NCBI RefSeq assembly: GCF_030815485.1
Contig: NZ_JAUSWV010000002.1
Location: 6,820,001-6,884,000 of the forward strand
Reading direction: 5' to 3'
DNA length: 64,000 bases
Origin: Streptomyces rishiriensis
GTDB taxonomy: Bacteria; Actinomycetota; Actinomycetes; Streptomycetales; Streptomycetaceae
In this document: positions 49,074 to 57,658 of the stretch, piece after piece
How positions within the stretch are numbered: position 1 is the first letter of the stretch
Layout: each line of letters starts with the position of its first letter
Made by a program: the position numbers and the translations under genes
Notes under the pieces: generated by a model
Databases searched by the model: none
The model's input: the letters and a program-made list of their open reading frames with translations, nothing else
Told to the model about the DNA's origin: nothing

Positions 49074-49868
49074 ATGCCGAACCGAGCGAACGCGAAGCGC
49101 CGTCCGCACGACGACGCCCCCGACACCGCCGACGCCTTCCGCAGGCTCGCGGGCCTGCCTCCCGGGCCCCAGCGCGACACGCTCCGCTCGCAGATCGTCG
49201 AGGCCTGGCTCCCGATGGCCGACCGTCTCGCCGGCCGTTTCCGCAGCCGTGGCGAGGCTTTCGACGACCTGCGTCAGGTCGCCGCTCTCGGTCTGGTCAA
49301 GGCCGTCGACCGTTACGACCCGGAACTCGGAAACGCTTTCGAGAGCTACGCCGTCCCCACCGTCACCGGTGAGATCAAGCGGCACTTCCGCGACCACATG
49401 TGGACCCTGCACGTGCCGCGCCGCGTCCAGGAACTGCGCAACCGGGTGCGCTTCGCCGACCAGGACCTGGCCCAGACCGTCTCCGGGCGGCGGCCCACCG
49501 TCGCCGAGATCGCCGAGCGCGCTCAGCTCAGCGAGGAGGACGTCCGCACCGGTATGGAGGCGCTGGAGAGTTTCACCGCGCTGTCGCTGGACGCGGAGCT
49601 GCCGGGCAGCGAGGACGGCTACTCGCTGAGTGACGTGCTGGGAGCGGCGGACCCGGCGCTGGGCACGGTCGTCGACCGGGAGGCGGTCAGGACACGGCTC
49701 GCCGCGCTGCCCGAGCGGGAGCGGGCGATCTTGTACATGCGGTTCTTCGAGGACATGACGCAGAGTCGGATCGCGGAACAGCTGGGCATCTCGCAGATGC
49801 ATGTGTCCCGGCTGATCAACCGGTGCTGCAATCGGTTGCGGGAACAGGTGCTGAACGAGGTGGCGTAG
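49074..49868 (+). CDS. SigB/SigF-family RNA polymerase sigma factor (SigK-like)
   Basis: 264 residues with regions 2, 3 and 4. Region 2 has F-D-D-L-R-Q-V-A-A-L-G-L-V-K-A-V-D-R-Y-D-P and F-E-S-Y-A-V-P-T-V-T-G-E-I-K-R-H-F-R-D. Region 3 has R-V-Q-E-L-R-N-R-V, and region 4 has L-P-E-R-E-R-A-I-L-Y-M-R-F-F-E-D-M-T-Q-S plus the helix-turn-helix I-A-E-Q-L-G-I-S-Q-M-H-V-S-R. This is the stress/sporulation SigB/F class recognising GNNT...GGGTA promoters. From memory of gene order I think it is the orthologue of S. coelicolor sigK, not verified. No anti-sigma gene is next to it. GAGGGAG lies 10 nt before the ATG. Confidence 0.9.
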   Translation: MPNRANAKRRPHDDAPDTADAFRRLAGLPPGPQRDTLRSQIVEAWLPMADRLAGRFRSRGEAFDDLRQVAALGLVKAVDRYDPELGNAFESYAVPTVTGEIKRHFRDHMWTLHVPRRVQELRNRVRFADQDLAQTVSGRRPTVAEIAERAQLSEEDVRTGMEALESFTALSLDAELPGSEDGYSLSDVLGAADPALGTVVDREAVRTRLAALPERERAILYMRFFEDMTQSRIAEQLGISQMHVSRLINRCCNRLREQVLNEVA

Positions 49869-49949
49869 CAGGCGTGGCGCAGCGGGAGTCCGCCGTCGCG
49901 GAGGCATCCGCGGTCACCCGGTTGGTGGCGCGTGTCCCGCCAATGGCGT

Positions 49950-49967
49950 CCGGCCGCGCGCGGCCGG
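49950..49967. terminator. Perfect palindrome after the sigma-factor gene
   Basis: CCGGCCGCGCGCGGCCGG is an 18-nt perfect palindrome starting 81 nt past the sigma-factor stop. It may form a hairpin terminator. A second, imperfect stem (GGGGCG-GCAA-CGCCCC region near 49993-50008) lies in the leader of the next gene. Confidence 0.45.
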
Positions 49968-50039
49968 CGGCTCCTCGGGCTCTGATGGCTGTGGGGCGGC
50001 AACGCCCCGCCCGCAGCCGTCGGCCGAAGGAACCGTCCC

Positions 50040-50795
50040 ATGCGTCGCACCGCCCAGCTCCTCTCCGCCCTCACCGTGGCAGGCGCCGTCCTGGTCGCCG
50101 TCGCTCCGGCGGCGTTCGCGGACCCGGCGGCGGAGGTCAGCCCGGGCAGCGTCGCCCCGGGCGGCAGTGTCACCGTCTCCGTCTCCTGCGGTCCCCTCGG
50201 CGGCACCGCGCCCGAGAGCCTCGACGCCACCTCGCAGGCCTTCGCCGAGGGCACCGTCAAACTGAGCAAGGTCCCCGGCGCCGACGGTGCGCAGACCGGG
50301 GCCGCGTACAAAGGCACCGCCCGTATCGCGCCCGCCGACGACCTCGAGGTGAGCCCGGAGGCGGTCGGGCCCGACGCCGCCTGGACCGTCGACGGCACCT
50401 GTCCGGCGGCGCCCGGCGGACAGGGCAAGCCGTGGAGCGCGACCCTGGACGTCGCGCGCGCCGCGCCGCAGCCGTGCGGCTCGGCGCCCGCCGGGTCCTG
50501 TGCCACCGGCGGGCCGTGTCCGCCGGCGCAGGGCACCGGCGCGCCGCACGGTGACACCTGCCGCACCGTCCGGCCCTGCACCCCGCCCGAGCCCCGAGCC
50601 GCCGCGTCCCACGAGGCCTCCGCCCACGAGGCCGACTGCGCCCCCGCCACCGTCGGGCACGGCGTCCAGGCCGGTGAGGGCGGTGCCTTCACCGACTCCG
50701 TCCCCGCGCTCGCCGCCGGCGGCCTGCTGATCGCCGGCGCGCTCGGCGCCGCCGTGCACCGGCTGCGCCGCCGGGGCCCCGAGGGCGGCGTCTGA
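50040..50795 (+). CDS. Secreted, C-terminally membrane-anchored protein of unknown function
   Basis: 251 residues. A signal peptide (R-R-T-A-Q-L-L, hydrophobic core, A-A-F-A-D cleavage near residue 28) leads to an Ig-like strand region (V-S-P-G-S-V-A-P-G-G-S-V-T-V-S-V-S-C). A cysteine- and proline-rich stretch at 140-200 has at least six cysteines, and there is one C-terminal membrane helix (A-G-G-L-L-I-A-G-A-L-G-A-A) with a basic R-L-R-R-R tail. There is no LPxTG-type sorting motif before the helix. It is probably displayed on the outer face of the membrane. Partner and role are unknown. Confidence 0.72.
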   Translation: MRRTAQLLSALTVAGAVLVAVAPAAFADPAAEVSPGSVAPGGSVTVSVSCGPLGGTAPESLDATSQAFAEGTVKLSKVPGADGAQTGAAYKGTARIAPADDLEVSPEAVGPDAAWTVDGTCPAAPGGQGKPWSATLDVARAAPQPCGSAPAGSCATGGPCPPAQGTGAPHGDTCRTVRPCTPPEPRAAASHEASAHEADCAPATVGHGVQAGEGGAFTDSVPALAAGGLLIAGALGAAVHRLRRRGPEGGV

Positions 50796-50910
50796 CCCGC
50801 CGGAGGGCCCGTCCGGCCCGCGCTGTGACGGGCGCAACGTGCGGCACGGCCATGGGGCGAGGCCCCACGGGGTACTCAGAGCCCAGGAGCACGATCGGCC
50901 CCGTACGAGC

Positions 50911-50932
50911 GTCCGGCCCCGCGGGGCCGGAC
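50911..50932. terminator. 22-nt perfect palindrome
   Basis: GTCCGGCCCC (50911-50920) continues through GC into GGGGCCGGAC (50923-50932). It lies 115 nt past the stop of the secreted-protein gene and is the best hairpin in the gap. Confidence 0.5.
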
Positions 50933-51036
50933 GGCCCGCACGGGACGCGGCACCCCGCCCGGCCCGCGACGACGTCCGACGGCCGGGCAGGTCGCCGGGA
51001 CGGGGCGCCGCGGGCACCGCACGAGGCAGGGCCCCA

Positions 51037-51069
51037 GGACCGGACAGGGCAACCGGACCGGACAGGGCA
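51037..51069 (+). repeat. 15-bp direct repeat, 18-bp period
   Basis: GGACCGGACAGGGCA occurs at 51037-51051 and 51055-51069, 28 bp before the start of the aminotransferase-like gene. It could be an operator pair or a slippage product. Confidence 0.5.
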
Positions 51070-51096
51070 TCAGGGACGGACTGCGCGGAGGACGAG

Positions 51097-52344
51097 ATGC
51101 GGCGGACGCGAGCGGAGGACCACGGGCCCGTCCGCTACGGCCCGCCGCTGCCCTCGGACGGACTGCCGGTGCTGCCGGAACTCGTCTCGGTGCTCGCCCG
51201 GGCCGCCGGGCGCGCCGACGGCGAGCCGGTCGGCGGCGGCCCCGCCCTGCTCGGCGCCGCCCGCGGCTACTGGGAGCGGCGCGGGACCCCCGCGGAACCC
51301 GGGCACGTCGTGGCCGGGCCCGGTGCCCCCGCCCTGCTCCTGGCGCTGACCGCCGCCCTGGGCGGCGACGTCCTGGTGCCCCGGCCCTGCGCGGCCTGGT
51401 GGGCGCCGTACGCACGCCTGCTGGGAAGGCCCGTCTTCCATGTGGCGACGCCCGCCGAGTGCGGGGGAGTCCCTGACCCCTTCGCCCTGCTGGAGACCGT
51501 GCGCCGGGTGCGCGCCGAGGGCGGCGACCCGCGGCTGCTGGTGCTGTCCGTCGCCGACGACCCCACCGCGACCGTCGCGCCGCCCGAGGTGCTGCACGAG
51601 GCGGTGGAGGCCGCCGCGGGCGAGGGCCTGCACCTGGTCAGCGACGAGACCTGGCGCGACACGCTGCACGCCCCGCACGACACCGTGCCGGTCAGCCCCG
51701 CCGAGATGCTCCCGGAGCAGGTCACCGTCGTCAGCGATCTCGCCGGTGCGCTGCTGCCCATCGGCTGGCCGGCGGCCGTCGCCCGGTTCCCCGCCACGGC
51801 GACCGGCGACGACCTGCGCGCGCGGGTGCTCGACGTCCTCACCGCGCTCGGCGCGGGGGTGGCCGCTCCGGTCGCCGCCGCGGCCGCGTACGCACTGACC
51901 GAGCCTGAGCCGGTCACCGAGCGCGTCGCCGCCGTCGTACGCCTGCACGCGCGCGTGGCCGACGCGGTGCACGCCGTCGTGACCGCCGCGGGCGGCCTCG
52001 CCCTCCCGCCCCGGGCCGGACGTCACCTGTACGTCGATCTCGGCCCGTTGCGCACCGCGCTCGCCGCGCACGGCGTCGGCGACGCGCAGGACCTGGAGGA
52101 CTTCCTCTCCCTGCGGCTCGGGATGCCCGCACCGGGCGGACACCGCTTCGGGGACGAACTCGGGGCCCTGCGCGTCCGGCTCTCCACCGACATGCTGCTG
52201 GACGGCACGGACGCCCAGCGCGCGGCATGCCTCACGTCACCCGAACCGCTGGAACTGCCACACGTGCACCGCGCGTTGGCGCTCTTGAGGTCGGTCTTCG
52301 ACGACCTCCGTGACGACGCTCGGCGATGGGAGCCTCCTCGATGA
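51097..52344 (+). CDS. Aminotransferase-fold protein lacking the PLP lysine
   Basis: 415 residues resembling class I/II aminotransferases. G-P-G-A-P-A-L-L-L-A-L is the cofactor-phosphate helix, P-R-P-C-A-A-W-W-A-P-Y the stacking-aromatic region and V-S-D-E-T-W the S-D-E-x-[FYW] strand. Where family members have S-x-[ST]-K-x4-x-G-W-R-x-G, this chain reads S-D-L-A-G-A-L-L-P-I-G-W-P. In fact no lysine occurs anywhere in the 415 residues, so an internal aldimine cannot form. It may be a non-catalytic or cofactor-free descendant. GGAG 6 nt before the ATG supports 51097. The stop overlaps the next start. Confidence 0.82.
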   Translation: MRRTRAEDHGPVRYGPPLPSDGLPVLPELVSVLARAAGRADGEPVGGGPALLGAARGYWERRGTPAEPGHVVAGPGAPALLLALTAALGGDVLVPRPCAAWWAPYARLLGRPVFHVATPAECGGVPDPFALLETVRRVRAEGGDPRLLVLSVADDPTATVAPPEVLHEAVEAAAGEGLHLVSDETWRDTLHAPHDTVPVSPAEMLPEQVTVVSDLAGALLPIGWPAAVARFPATATGDDLRARVLDVLTALGAGVAAPVAAAAAYALTEPEPVTERVAAVVRLHARVADAVHAVVTAAGGLALPPRAGRHLYVDLGPLRTALAAHGVGDAQDLEDFLSLRLGMPAPGGHRFGDELGALRVRLSTDMLLDGTDAQRAACLTSPEPLELPHVHRALALLRSVFDDLRDDARRWEPPR

Positions 52345-53402
52345 CGCAGCAGTCCGAGTCGACCACCACCACCGCGGTGACCACGAAGGACGCCGGCGCC
52401 CCGGCTCCCCTGTCCCCGCTCGCGTCCCCCGCCCCGCCGCTCGCCGAGCCCCGCCCGATCGGGGAGCGGCGGGTGTGGCCGCGGACCTTCCACGACCGGC
52501 TGACCTCACCGCTGCCCGGCCTCAAGGCCCTGGCCCGGTTCGCCCGCGAGGGTTCCGTACGGCCCGGCAGGGACGGCCTCGCCGACATTCCGCGGCTGCC
52601 CTTCGCACCCGCTCCGTTGCCCCGGGTGGACGCCCGTACCGTCGCCGTCTCCTGGGCGGGGCACGCCAGCTGGGTGGTGGGCGTCGGCGGCCTCACCGTC
52701 CTGACCGACCCCGTCTGGTCCCGTCGCATCCTCGGCACCCCGGCCCGGATCACCCCCGTCGGCGTCCCCTGGGAGGCGCTCCCGCGCGTGGACGCCGTCG
52801 TCATCAGCCACAACCACTACGACCATCTCGACGCCCCCACCCTGCGCCGGCTCCCGCGGGACACGCCCGTGTTCGTGCCGGCCGGGCTCGGACGCTGGTT
52901 CCTGCGCCGCCGGTTCACGCGGGTCACCGAGCTGGACTGGTGGGAGGCGGCCGAACTGAGCGGCGTGCGCTTCGACTTCGTGCCCTCTCACCACTGGTCC
53001 AAGCGCTCCCTCACCGACACCTGTCACTCGCTCTGGGGCGGCTGGGTCCTCACCGCCCCCGACGGACAGCGCGTCTACTTCGCCGGGGACACCGGCTACG
53101 GCCACTGGTTCTCCCGGATCGGACAGCGCTACCCCGGCATCGATCTCGCCCTGCTGCCCATCGGCGCCTACGACCCCCGCTGGTGGCTCAGCGACGTCCA
53201 CTGCGATCCGGAGGAGGCGGTCCGGGCCACCCTCGACCTCGGGGCGCGGCGGATGGCCCCGATGCACTGGGGCACCTTCGTGCTGTCCGCCGAGCCCGTC
53301 CTCGAGCCCCTCACACGGGTGCGCGCGGCCTGGGAGAAGGCGGGACTGGAGCGGGACGCCCTGTGGGACCTGCCGGTGGGAGGCGCACGCGTTCTCGAGT
53401 AG
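52341..53402 (+). CDS. MBL-fold metallohydrolase, NAPE-PLD-like
   Basis: 353 residues. The metal motif I-S-H-N-H-Y-D-H-L-D (H-x-H-x-D-H) is near residue 157. W-A-G-H-A-S-W opens the fold, P-S-H-H-W-S and F-A-G-D-T-G-Y-G-H-W give further ligands, and M-H-W-G-T-F is near the end. This matches bacterial N-acyl-phosphatidylethanolamine phospholipase D-like proteins, though other phosphodiester or lactone substrates are possible. The ATG at 52341 overlaps the aminotransferase-like stop (ATGA), tying the two proteins in one operon; an ATG five codons earlier is the alternative. A basic N-terminal 70 residues is unassigned. Confidence 0.86.
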   Translation: MTQQSESTTTTAVTTKDAGAPAPLSPLASPAPPLAEPRPIGERRVWPRTFHDRLTSPLPGLKALARFAREGSVRPGRDGLADIPRLPFAPAPLPRVDARTVAVSWAGHASWVVGVGGLTVLTDPVWSRRILGTPARITPVGVPWEALPRVDAVVISHNHYDHLDAPTLRRLPRDTPVFVPAGLGRWFLRRRFTRVTELDWWEAAELSGVRFDFVPSHHWSKRSLTDTCHSLWGGWVLTAPDGQRVYFAGDTGYGHWFSRIGQRYPGIDLALLPIGAYDPRWWLSDVHCDPEEAVRATLDLGARRMAPMHWGTFVLSAEPVLEPLTRVRAAWEKAGLERDALWDLPVGGARVLE

Positions 53403-53456
53403 GAGCGGAACGGCAGTGGCGCTTCCACGCGGTCGCCGCCCCGCGCGGCTCCCGGG

Positions 53457-54086
53457 CTAGGCGGTCGTGGTCCCCCGGACCCGGCGCCACAGGCTCGGGG
53501 CCGCGCCGACCACCACGGTCAGCGCGATCGCGGCGACCACGCCCTCCCAGGGCTCGGGGAACAGCGAGCCGCCGAGTATCCCGATCAGCTGATAGGTCGC
53601 CGTCCAGGCCAGACACGCCGGAAGATTGCCCCGCACGAAGCGGCGCAGCGGCCACTTCGCCATCAGACAGGCCAGCATCACCGGTATCCGGCCCGCCGGC
53701 ACCAGCCGGGACAGCACCAGCACGGCCGTGCCGTGGTGGGCGAGCTTGTCCTGCGCCTGCTCCAGCCGCTCCTCGGGCGCCCGCGAGCGGATGGCCTCCA
53801 GCCAGCGCGAGCCGTTCTTCGACCGCATCCCGCGCCGCCCCAGCCAGTACAGCGACGCGTCCCCGCAGAAGGCCGCGAGCGACGCCGTCAGAAACACCGT
53901 CGCCAGCGCGAACGGCACCGTCTGGTGGACGGCGACCGCCGCCGCCGTACTCACCAGGGCCCCCGTCGGCACCACCGGCACCAGGGCCCCGATCAGCACC
54001 AGCAGGAACAGCGACGGATACCCGAGGGCCTGCTGCGTGGCCTCGGTCGGCACGACCGTCACGGTCGCGGCGAGCCACCATTTCAC
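53457..54086 (-). CDS. DedA-family membrane protein
   Basis: 209 residues with about five hydrophobic segments. The SNARE-associated/VTT domain shows F-C-G-D-A-S-L-Y-W-L-G-R-R, then S-R-L-V-P-A-G-R-I-P and a helix with conserved P-A-C-L-A-W. DedA proteins are believed to be lipid scramblases or undecaprenyl-phosphate carriers. The GTG at 54086 overlaps the stop of the upstream MBL gene in GTGA, so they are co-translated. It converges on the other MBL gene with 54 bp between. Confidence 0.87.
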   Translation of the reverse strand: MKWWLAATVTVVPTEATQQALGYPSLFLLVLIGALVPVVPTGALVSTAAAVAVHQTVPFALATVFLTASLAAFCGDASLYWLGRRGMRSKNGSRWLEAIRSRAPEERLEQAQDKLAHHGTAVLVLSRLVPAGRIPVMLACLMAKWPLRRFVRGNLPACLAWTATYQLIGILGGSLFPEPWEGVVAAIALTVVVGAAPSLWRRVRGTTTA

Positions 54087-54856
54087 CGTGGGACTCCCGC
54101 GCGCACGCTCTCGCCGTGCCCGAGCCGGTGGACCGCCACTCCCGGCGCACGTTCCGCCGCGAGCCGGACGAACTCCTCGCCGGGAGCATGGAATTCATGG
54201 GGGCGCACGGCGTCCATGCCGATCGGCCAGTACGTGCCGTAGTGCACCGGCACCGCGGTCCGCGGCGCCAGCCGGACCAGGGCCTCGGCCGCGCGCCCCG
54301 CGTCCAGGTGCCCCTCGCCGAGATGCGGCCCCCAGCCGCCCACCGGCAGCAGCGCCACGTCGACCGGCCCGACCTGCTCGGCCATGTCGTCGAACAGACC
54401 GGTGTCCCCGGCGAAATACGTCCTGGCCTCGCCCTCGACGACGTACCCGAGCGCGGGGCAGCGGTGCCGCCCGACCGGCAACCGCCGCCCGTCGTGACGC
54501 GCGGGCACGGCCCGTATCCGCACGTCGCCGACGGTGGTCTCGTCCCCCGGCGCCATCTCGCTCAGCCGCAGATGGCGCAGGCGGCGCAGCCCGGGGACGG
54601 CGCGCGGCGCGCCCCGGGGCACCAGCAGGCGCGTGCCCGGCGCAAGGCGCGCCAGCGAGGGCACATGCAGATGGTCGGCGTGCAGGTGGGAGACGAGCGC
54701 CACGTCCGCGCGCCAGGCGTCGGGCGGGGGCGGCGCGCCCCGGCGGCGGCGCAGATGCGCGAGGCGGCGTGCGAACAGAGGATCGGTGAGCACGCGTACG
54801 TCCGAATCCTCCACCGTGCAGGTGGCGTGCCCCCACCATGTGATCTCCACCGCCAC
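54083..54856 (-). CDS. MBL-fold metallohydrolase (UlaG-like)
   Basis: 257 residues. It starts I-T-W-W-G-H-A-T-C and has the metal motif S-H-L-H-A-D-H-L near residue 53, then P-A-R-H-D, Y-F-A-G-D-T-G-L-F-D-D and V-H-Y-G-T-Y for the other ligands. It is a shorter relative of the MBL protein encoded at 52.3 kb. GGAGG stands 7 nt before the GTG at 54856, which decides the start. It forms a two-gene operon with the DedA protein, suggesting work on a lipid or lipid-linked substrate; this is inference. Confidence 0.85.
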   Translation of the reverse strand: MAVEITWWGHATCTVEDSDVRVLTDPLFARRLAHLRRRRGAPPPPDAWRADVALVSHLHADHLHVPSLARLAPGTRLLVPRGAPRAVPGLRRLRHLRLSEMAPGDETTVGDVRIRAVPARHDGRRLPVGRHRCPALGYVVEGEARTYFAGDTGLFDDMAEQVGPVDVALLPVGGWGPHLGEGHLDAGRAAEALVRLAPRTAVPVHYGTYWPIGMDAVRPHEFHAPGEEFVRLAAERAPGVAVHRLGHGESVRAGVPR

Positions 54857-54941
54857 CTCTTTGCCTCCTTCGCGCGACTCCCCGAAGCCTACGGGCAGGA
54901 GTAGGGTCGGCGGCGAAACCCGGAGGTGAGAGGGGGACGCC

Positions 54942-55352
54942 ATGGGACCGGCGCGGGTCATGCGGGTCACCGCGATCGCGAGTCTGACGCCGCTCGAGGA
55001 ACTGGACGCCGATCCCTTCCTGGTGGACTCCCGCAGCCAGCACGCGATGTGCGCGCGATGGGCCGCGGAGCGCGGCTACGTCGTCGGCCGGGAACTGCTG
55101 GTCCGCGGTCTGCGCGCCGACCACTGCGTGCTGTGGGACGGGATCCGGGCCGGCGTCGACCTCTTCGTCGCGCCCAGCCGCCGGGTGCTGGAGAGCGCGC
55201 TGAGTTCCGTGGAGGAGTTCTCCGCGGAGTGCGCTAGGCGCGGAGTGCGGGTGGAGACGGTCGGCAGCGCCGAACCCGCCTACGACGCGCAGATGAAGGC
55301 CCGGGTGCACCGGAGACTGTCGATGCCGACGGCCGGCTACGACGGGAGGTAG
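54942..55352 (+). CDS. Unknown protein with a resolvase-like alpha/beta core
   Basis: 136 residues, not firmly recognised. The middle S-Q-H-A-M-C-A-R-W-A-A-E-R-G-Y-V-V and later V-D-L-F-V-A-P-S-R-R-V-L, then A-R-R-G-V-R-V-E-T-V, follow the strand/helix order of serine-recombinase N-terminal domains. The R-V-S catalytic context is replaced by I-A-S near residue 14, and the C-terminal DNA-binding domain is missing. It is probably a non-catalytic relative or a chance likeness. GAGGGGG lies 5 nt before the ATG. It is divergent from the MBL-DedA pair. Confidence 0.6.
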   Translation: MGPARVMRVTAIASLTPLEELDADPFLVDSRSQHAMCARWAAERGYVVGRELLVRGLRADHCVLWDGIRAGVDLFVAPSRRVLESALSSVEEFSAECARRGVRVETVGSAEPAYDAQMKARVHRRLSMPTAGYDGR

Positions 55353-55425
55353 CCGCCGGGTGCCTGTCACCGCCGTATGACAGGGTGGAGGGCGGCCCCC
55401 GGGCGTCGGGGCCGGAACGCGAGGT

Positions 55426-57549
55426 GTGCGGGGCGTGCGAGGGGTGCGGTGGCGGCGGGCCGTCAGTCAGGCCGGGCGGAGCGTCGCGGTGTGGGTCGTC
55501 TCCACGCTCACGATGCTGGTGCTCGCCGGGATCCTGCCCGACTTCCGGCTCCAGTCCGCCGACGGCGACAGTGCCACCACCATCGCCATGACGGCCGCCG
55601 TCGGCGCCGGCGTGTTCGGTGTCCTGTCGGCCCTGGCCTGGCCCCTGCTGGTACGCCTGCTGCTGCTCGTCCCGGCGCTGGTCCTGGGCCTGCTGGTGTT
55701 CTTCCTCAACGGCTCGCTGCTGCTGCTCGCCCTGCGCCTGAACCCCTCCGGGCAGAGCGAGGTGGCCCCGGAGACCGCCGTGATCGTCGCCGCCGTGATG
55801 TCCGCCGTGGCCTCGGCGACCGGCGGCGCCCTGGCCGTACGTGACGACGAGGCCTACCGCCGCCGCCTGTACCGGCTGGCCGACCGCCGCCGAAGAGCCG
55901 GCGCCCCCTGCCCCGCCACACCCGGCACCGTCTTCCTCCAGCTCGACGGCGTCGGCCACGACGTGCTGGCCGCGGCGGTACGCAAGGGCCTGATGCCGAC
56001 CGTCGCCGGATGGCTGGGCGCGGCCCCGCGACAGGCCTCCGCACAGGGGAGCGCGGGCGGCGGCGCCCCCCGCCCCAGCCACCGGCTCACCCTCTGGCAC
56101 ACCGACTGGTCCAGCCAGACCGGCGCCAGCCAGCTCGGCATCCTGCACGGCAGCAACCACGACGTGCCCGCCTTCCGCTGGTACGAGAAGGACACCGGGG
56201 AGGTGATGGTCTGCAACCGTCCCACCAGCGCCGCCGAACTGCAGCGCCGCGCGGTCGAACGCACCGGTGACGGCGGGCTGCTGTCCGCCGACGGCGCGAG
56301 CCGAGGCAACCTCTTCAGCGGCGGCGCCGACGAGCAGGCCCTCGTGCTGTCCATCGCCACCCGCCGGCGCAGCCGGGAGACACGGTCCCGGGCCGGCTAC
56401 TTCGCCTACTTCTCCGATCCGGCCAACGCGGTGCGCACCGCGCTGTCGTTCGTCGCCGAGGTCGGCCGCGAGACGGGCCAGTCCATCCGCGCCCGGCTGC
56501 GCAAGGAGCGCCCGCGCGTCGGACGCGGCGGTCTCTACCCGCTCGTCCGCGCCTTCGCGACGGTCGTCGAACGCGATGTCGTGGTGGCCGCCGTGATGGG
56601 CGACATGCTCGCCGGCCGCACCGCCGTCTACGCCGACCTGGTGGCCTACGACGAGGTCGCGCACCACTCGGGGCCGCTCGGCAGGGACACCGAACAGGTC
56701 CTCGGCCGCCTGGACCGGGCGCTCGCACTGCTCGAGAGCGTCGCCGAGCACGCGCCCCGCCCCTACCGGATCGTCGTGCTGTCCGACCACGGCCAGAGCC
56801 CCGGCGAGACGTTCCGCGCCCGCTACGGCCTCACCCTCGGCGACCTGGTGCGGGCCGGCTGCGGGCTGCCCGTGCCGCGCAAGGCCGAACGCACCCACAG
56901 CGGCGCCGAGGCCCGGGGGGCCGTCCGCGCGGCCCTGCGCCGGCCCGTCGAGGAGGTCGGCGAACGCCACCGCCCGGCCGGCCGCCGCCCGGAACCGATC
57001 GTGCTGGCCTCGGGCAACCTCGGCCTGATCTCCTTCCCGGACGTACCGCACCGGATGAGCAAGGAGGAGATCGACGCCCGCCACCCCGCCCTGCTGACCA
57101 CCCTCGCCAACCACCCCGGCATCGGCTTCCTCCTCGTCCGCAGCGAGCAGCACGGCGGGGTCGTCCTCGGCGCGTACGGCGCGGAGATACCGCTGGACCA
57201 ACTCGACCGGACGCCGGGCCCGCTGGCCGCCTTCGGGCCCGCCGCCGCCGACGCCGTGCGCCGCACCCACTCCTTTCCGCACACCGCAGACATCATGGTC
57301 AACTCGTTCCACGACCCGGGCGACGGCGAGGTCCTCGCCTTCGAGGAGCAGATCGGTTCCCACGGCGGTCTCGGTGGCGCGCAGGCCAGACCGTTCCTGC
57401 TGTCCCCGCTCGCGCTGTCCGCACCCGTCGGGGACGGCGAGGAACTGACCGGCGCGGAGCAGGTGCACCGTGTCCTGCGCCGCTGGCTGCGCGAGTCCGA
57501 CGGCCCCCAGATACCGCTCACGACAGCCCCGGAGGAGCGCGCCGCCTGA
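55426..57549 (+). CDS. Holin-like membrane domain fused to an alkaline-phosphatase-superfamily phosphodiesterase
   Basis: 707 residues. Residues 20-135 contain four hydrophobic helices like phage_holin_4 (mycobacterial-type) proteins. From about 165 a type I phosphodiesterase/nucleotide-pyrophosphatase-like domain follows, with F-L-Q-L-D-G-V-G as the first metal aspartate, Y-D-E-V-A-H-H-S-G-P near 410 and V-L-S-D-H-G-Q-S near 450 for the D-H pair. Residue T/S-x-x-Q in W-S-S-Q-T-G-A-S could hold the nucleophile. The catalytic part may act on lipid-linked or wall-linked phosphates at the membrane. GTG starts at 55426, 55435 and 55444 are all possible. Confidence 0.8.
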   Translation: MRGVRGVRWRRAVSQAGRSVAVWVVSTLTMLVLAGILPDFRLQSADGDSATTIAMTAAVGAGVFGVLSALAWPLLVRLLLLVPALVLGLLVFFLNGSLLLLALRLNPSGQSEVAPETAVIVAAVMSAVASATGGALAVRDDEAYRRRLYRLADRRRRAGAPCPATPGTVFLQLDGVGHDVLAAAVRKGLMPTVAGWLGAAPRQASAQGSAGGGAPRPSHRLTLWHTDWSSQTGASQLGILHGSNHDVPAFRWYEKDTGEVMVCNRPTSAAELQRRAVERTGDGGLLSADGASRGNLFSGGADEQALVLSIATRRRSRETRSRAGYFAYFSDPANAVRTALSFVAEVGRETGQSIRARLRKERPRVGRGGLYPLVRAFATVVERDVVVAAVMGDMLAGRTAVYADLVAYDEVAHHSGPLGRDTEQVLGRLDRALALLESVAEHAPRPYRIVVLSDHGQSPGETFRARYGLTLGDLVRAGCGLPVPRKAERTHSGAEARGAVRAALRRPVEEVGERHRPAGRRPEPIVLASGNLGLISFPDVPHRMSKEEIDARHPALLTTLANHPGIGFLLVRSEQHGGVVLGAYGAEIPLDQLDRTPGPLAAFGPAAADAVRRTHSFPHTADIMVNSFHDPGDGEVLAFEEQIGSHGGLGGAQARPFLLSPLALSAPVGDGEELTGAEQVHRVLRRWLRESDGPQIPLTTAPEERAA

Positions 57550-57658
57550 AATTCGGCTGCGCCGGGGGAGCCGTACGCACACACTGTCGGTACCGATCCG
57601 GTCGTCTCCGGATCCCGCGCACTCGCGCCCCTTCCGCATCCCTCGAGGAGCCTCTGCC

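Larger units (their letters stand above)
50796..51096. other. Non-coding stretch with palindrome and direct repeat
   Basis: Roughly 300 bp without a convincing gene. It contains a 22-nt perfect palindrome (50911-50932) that could terminate the upstream gene, and a 15-bp direct repeat (51037-51069) before the next gene. No promoter stands out. Confidence 0.5.

Noticed and set aside
49993..50008. A leader hairpin before the secreted-protein gene, considered as a cobalamin-type riboswitch
   Set aside because: Only one short GGGGCG/CGCCCC stem is present; no B12-box consensus or further conserved helices can be seen.
54942..55352. Resolvase-like protein taken as a sign of a mobile element
   Set aside because: No terminal repeats, attachment-site duplications or partner mobility genes are visible around it and the catalytic context is missing.
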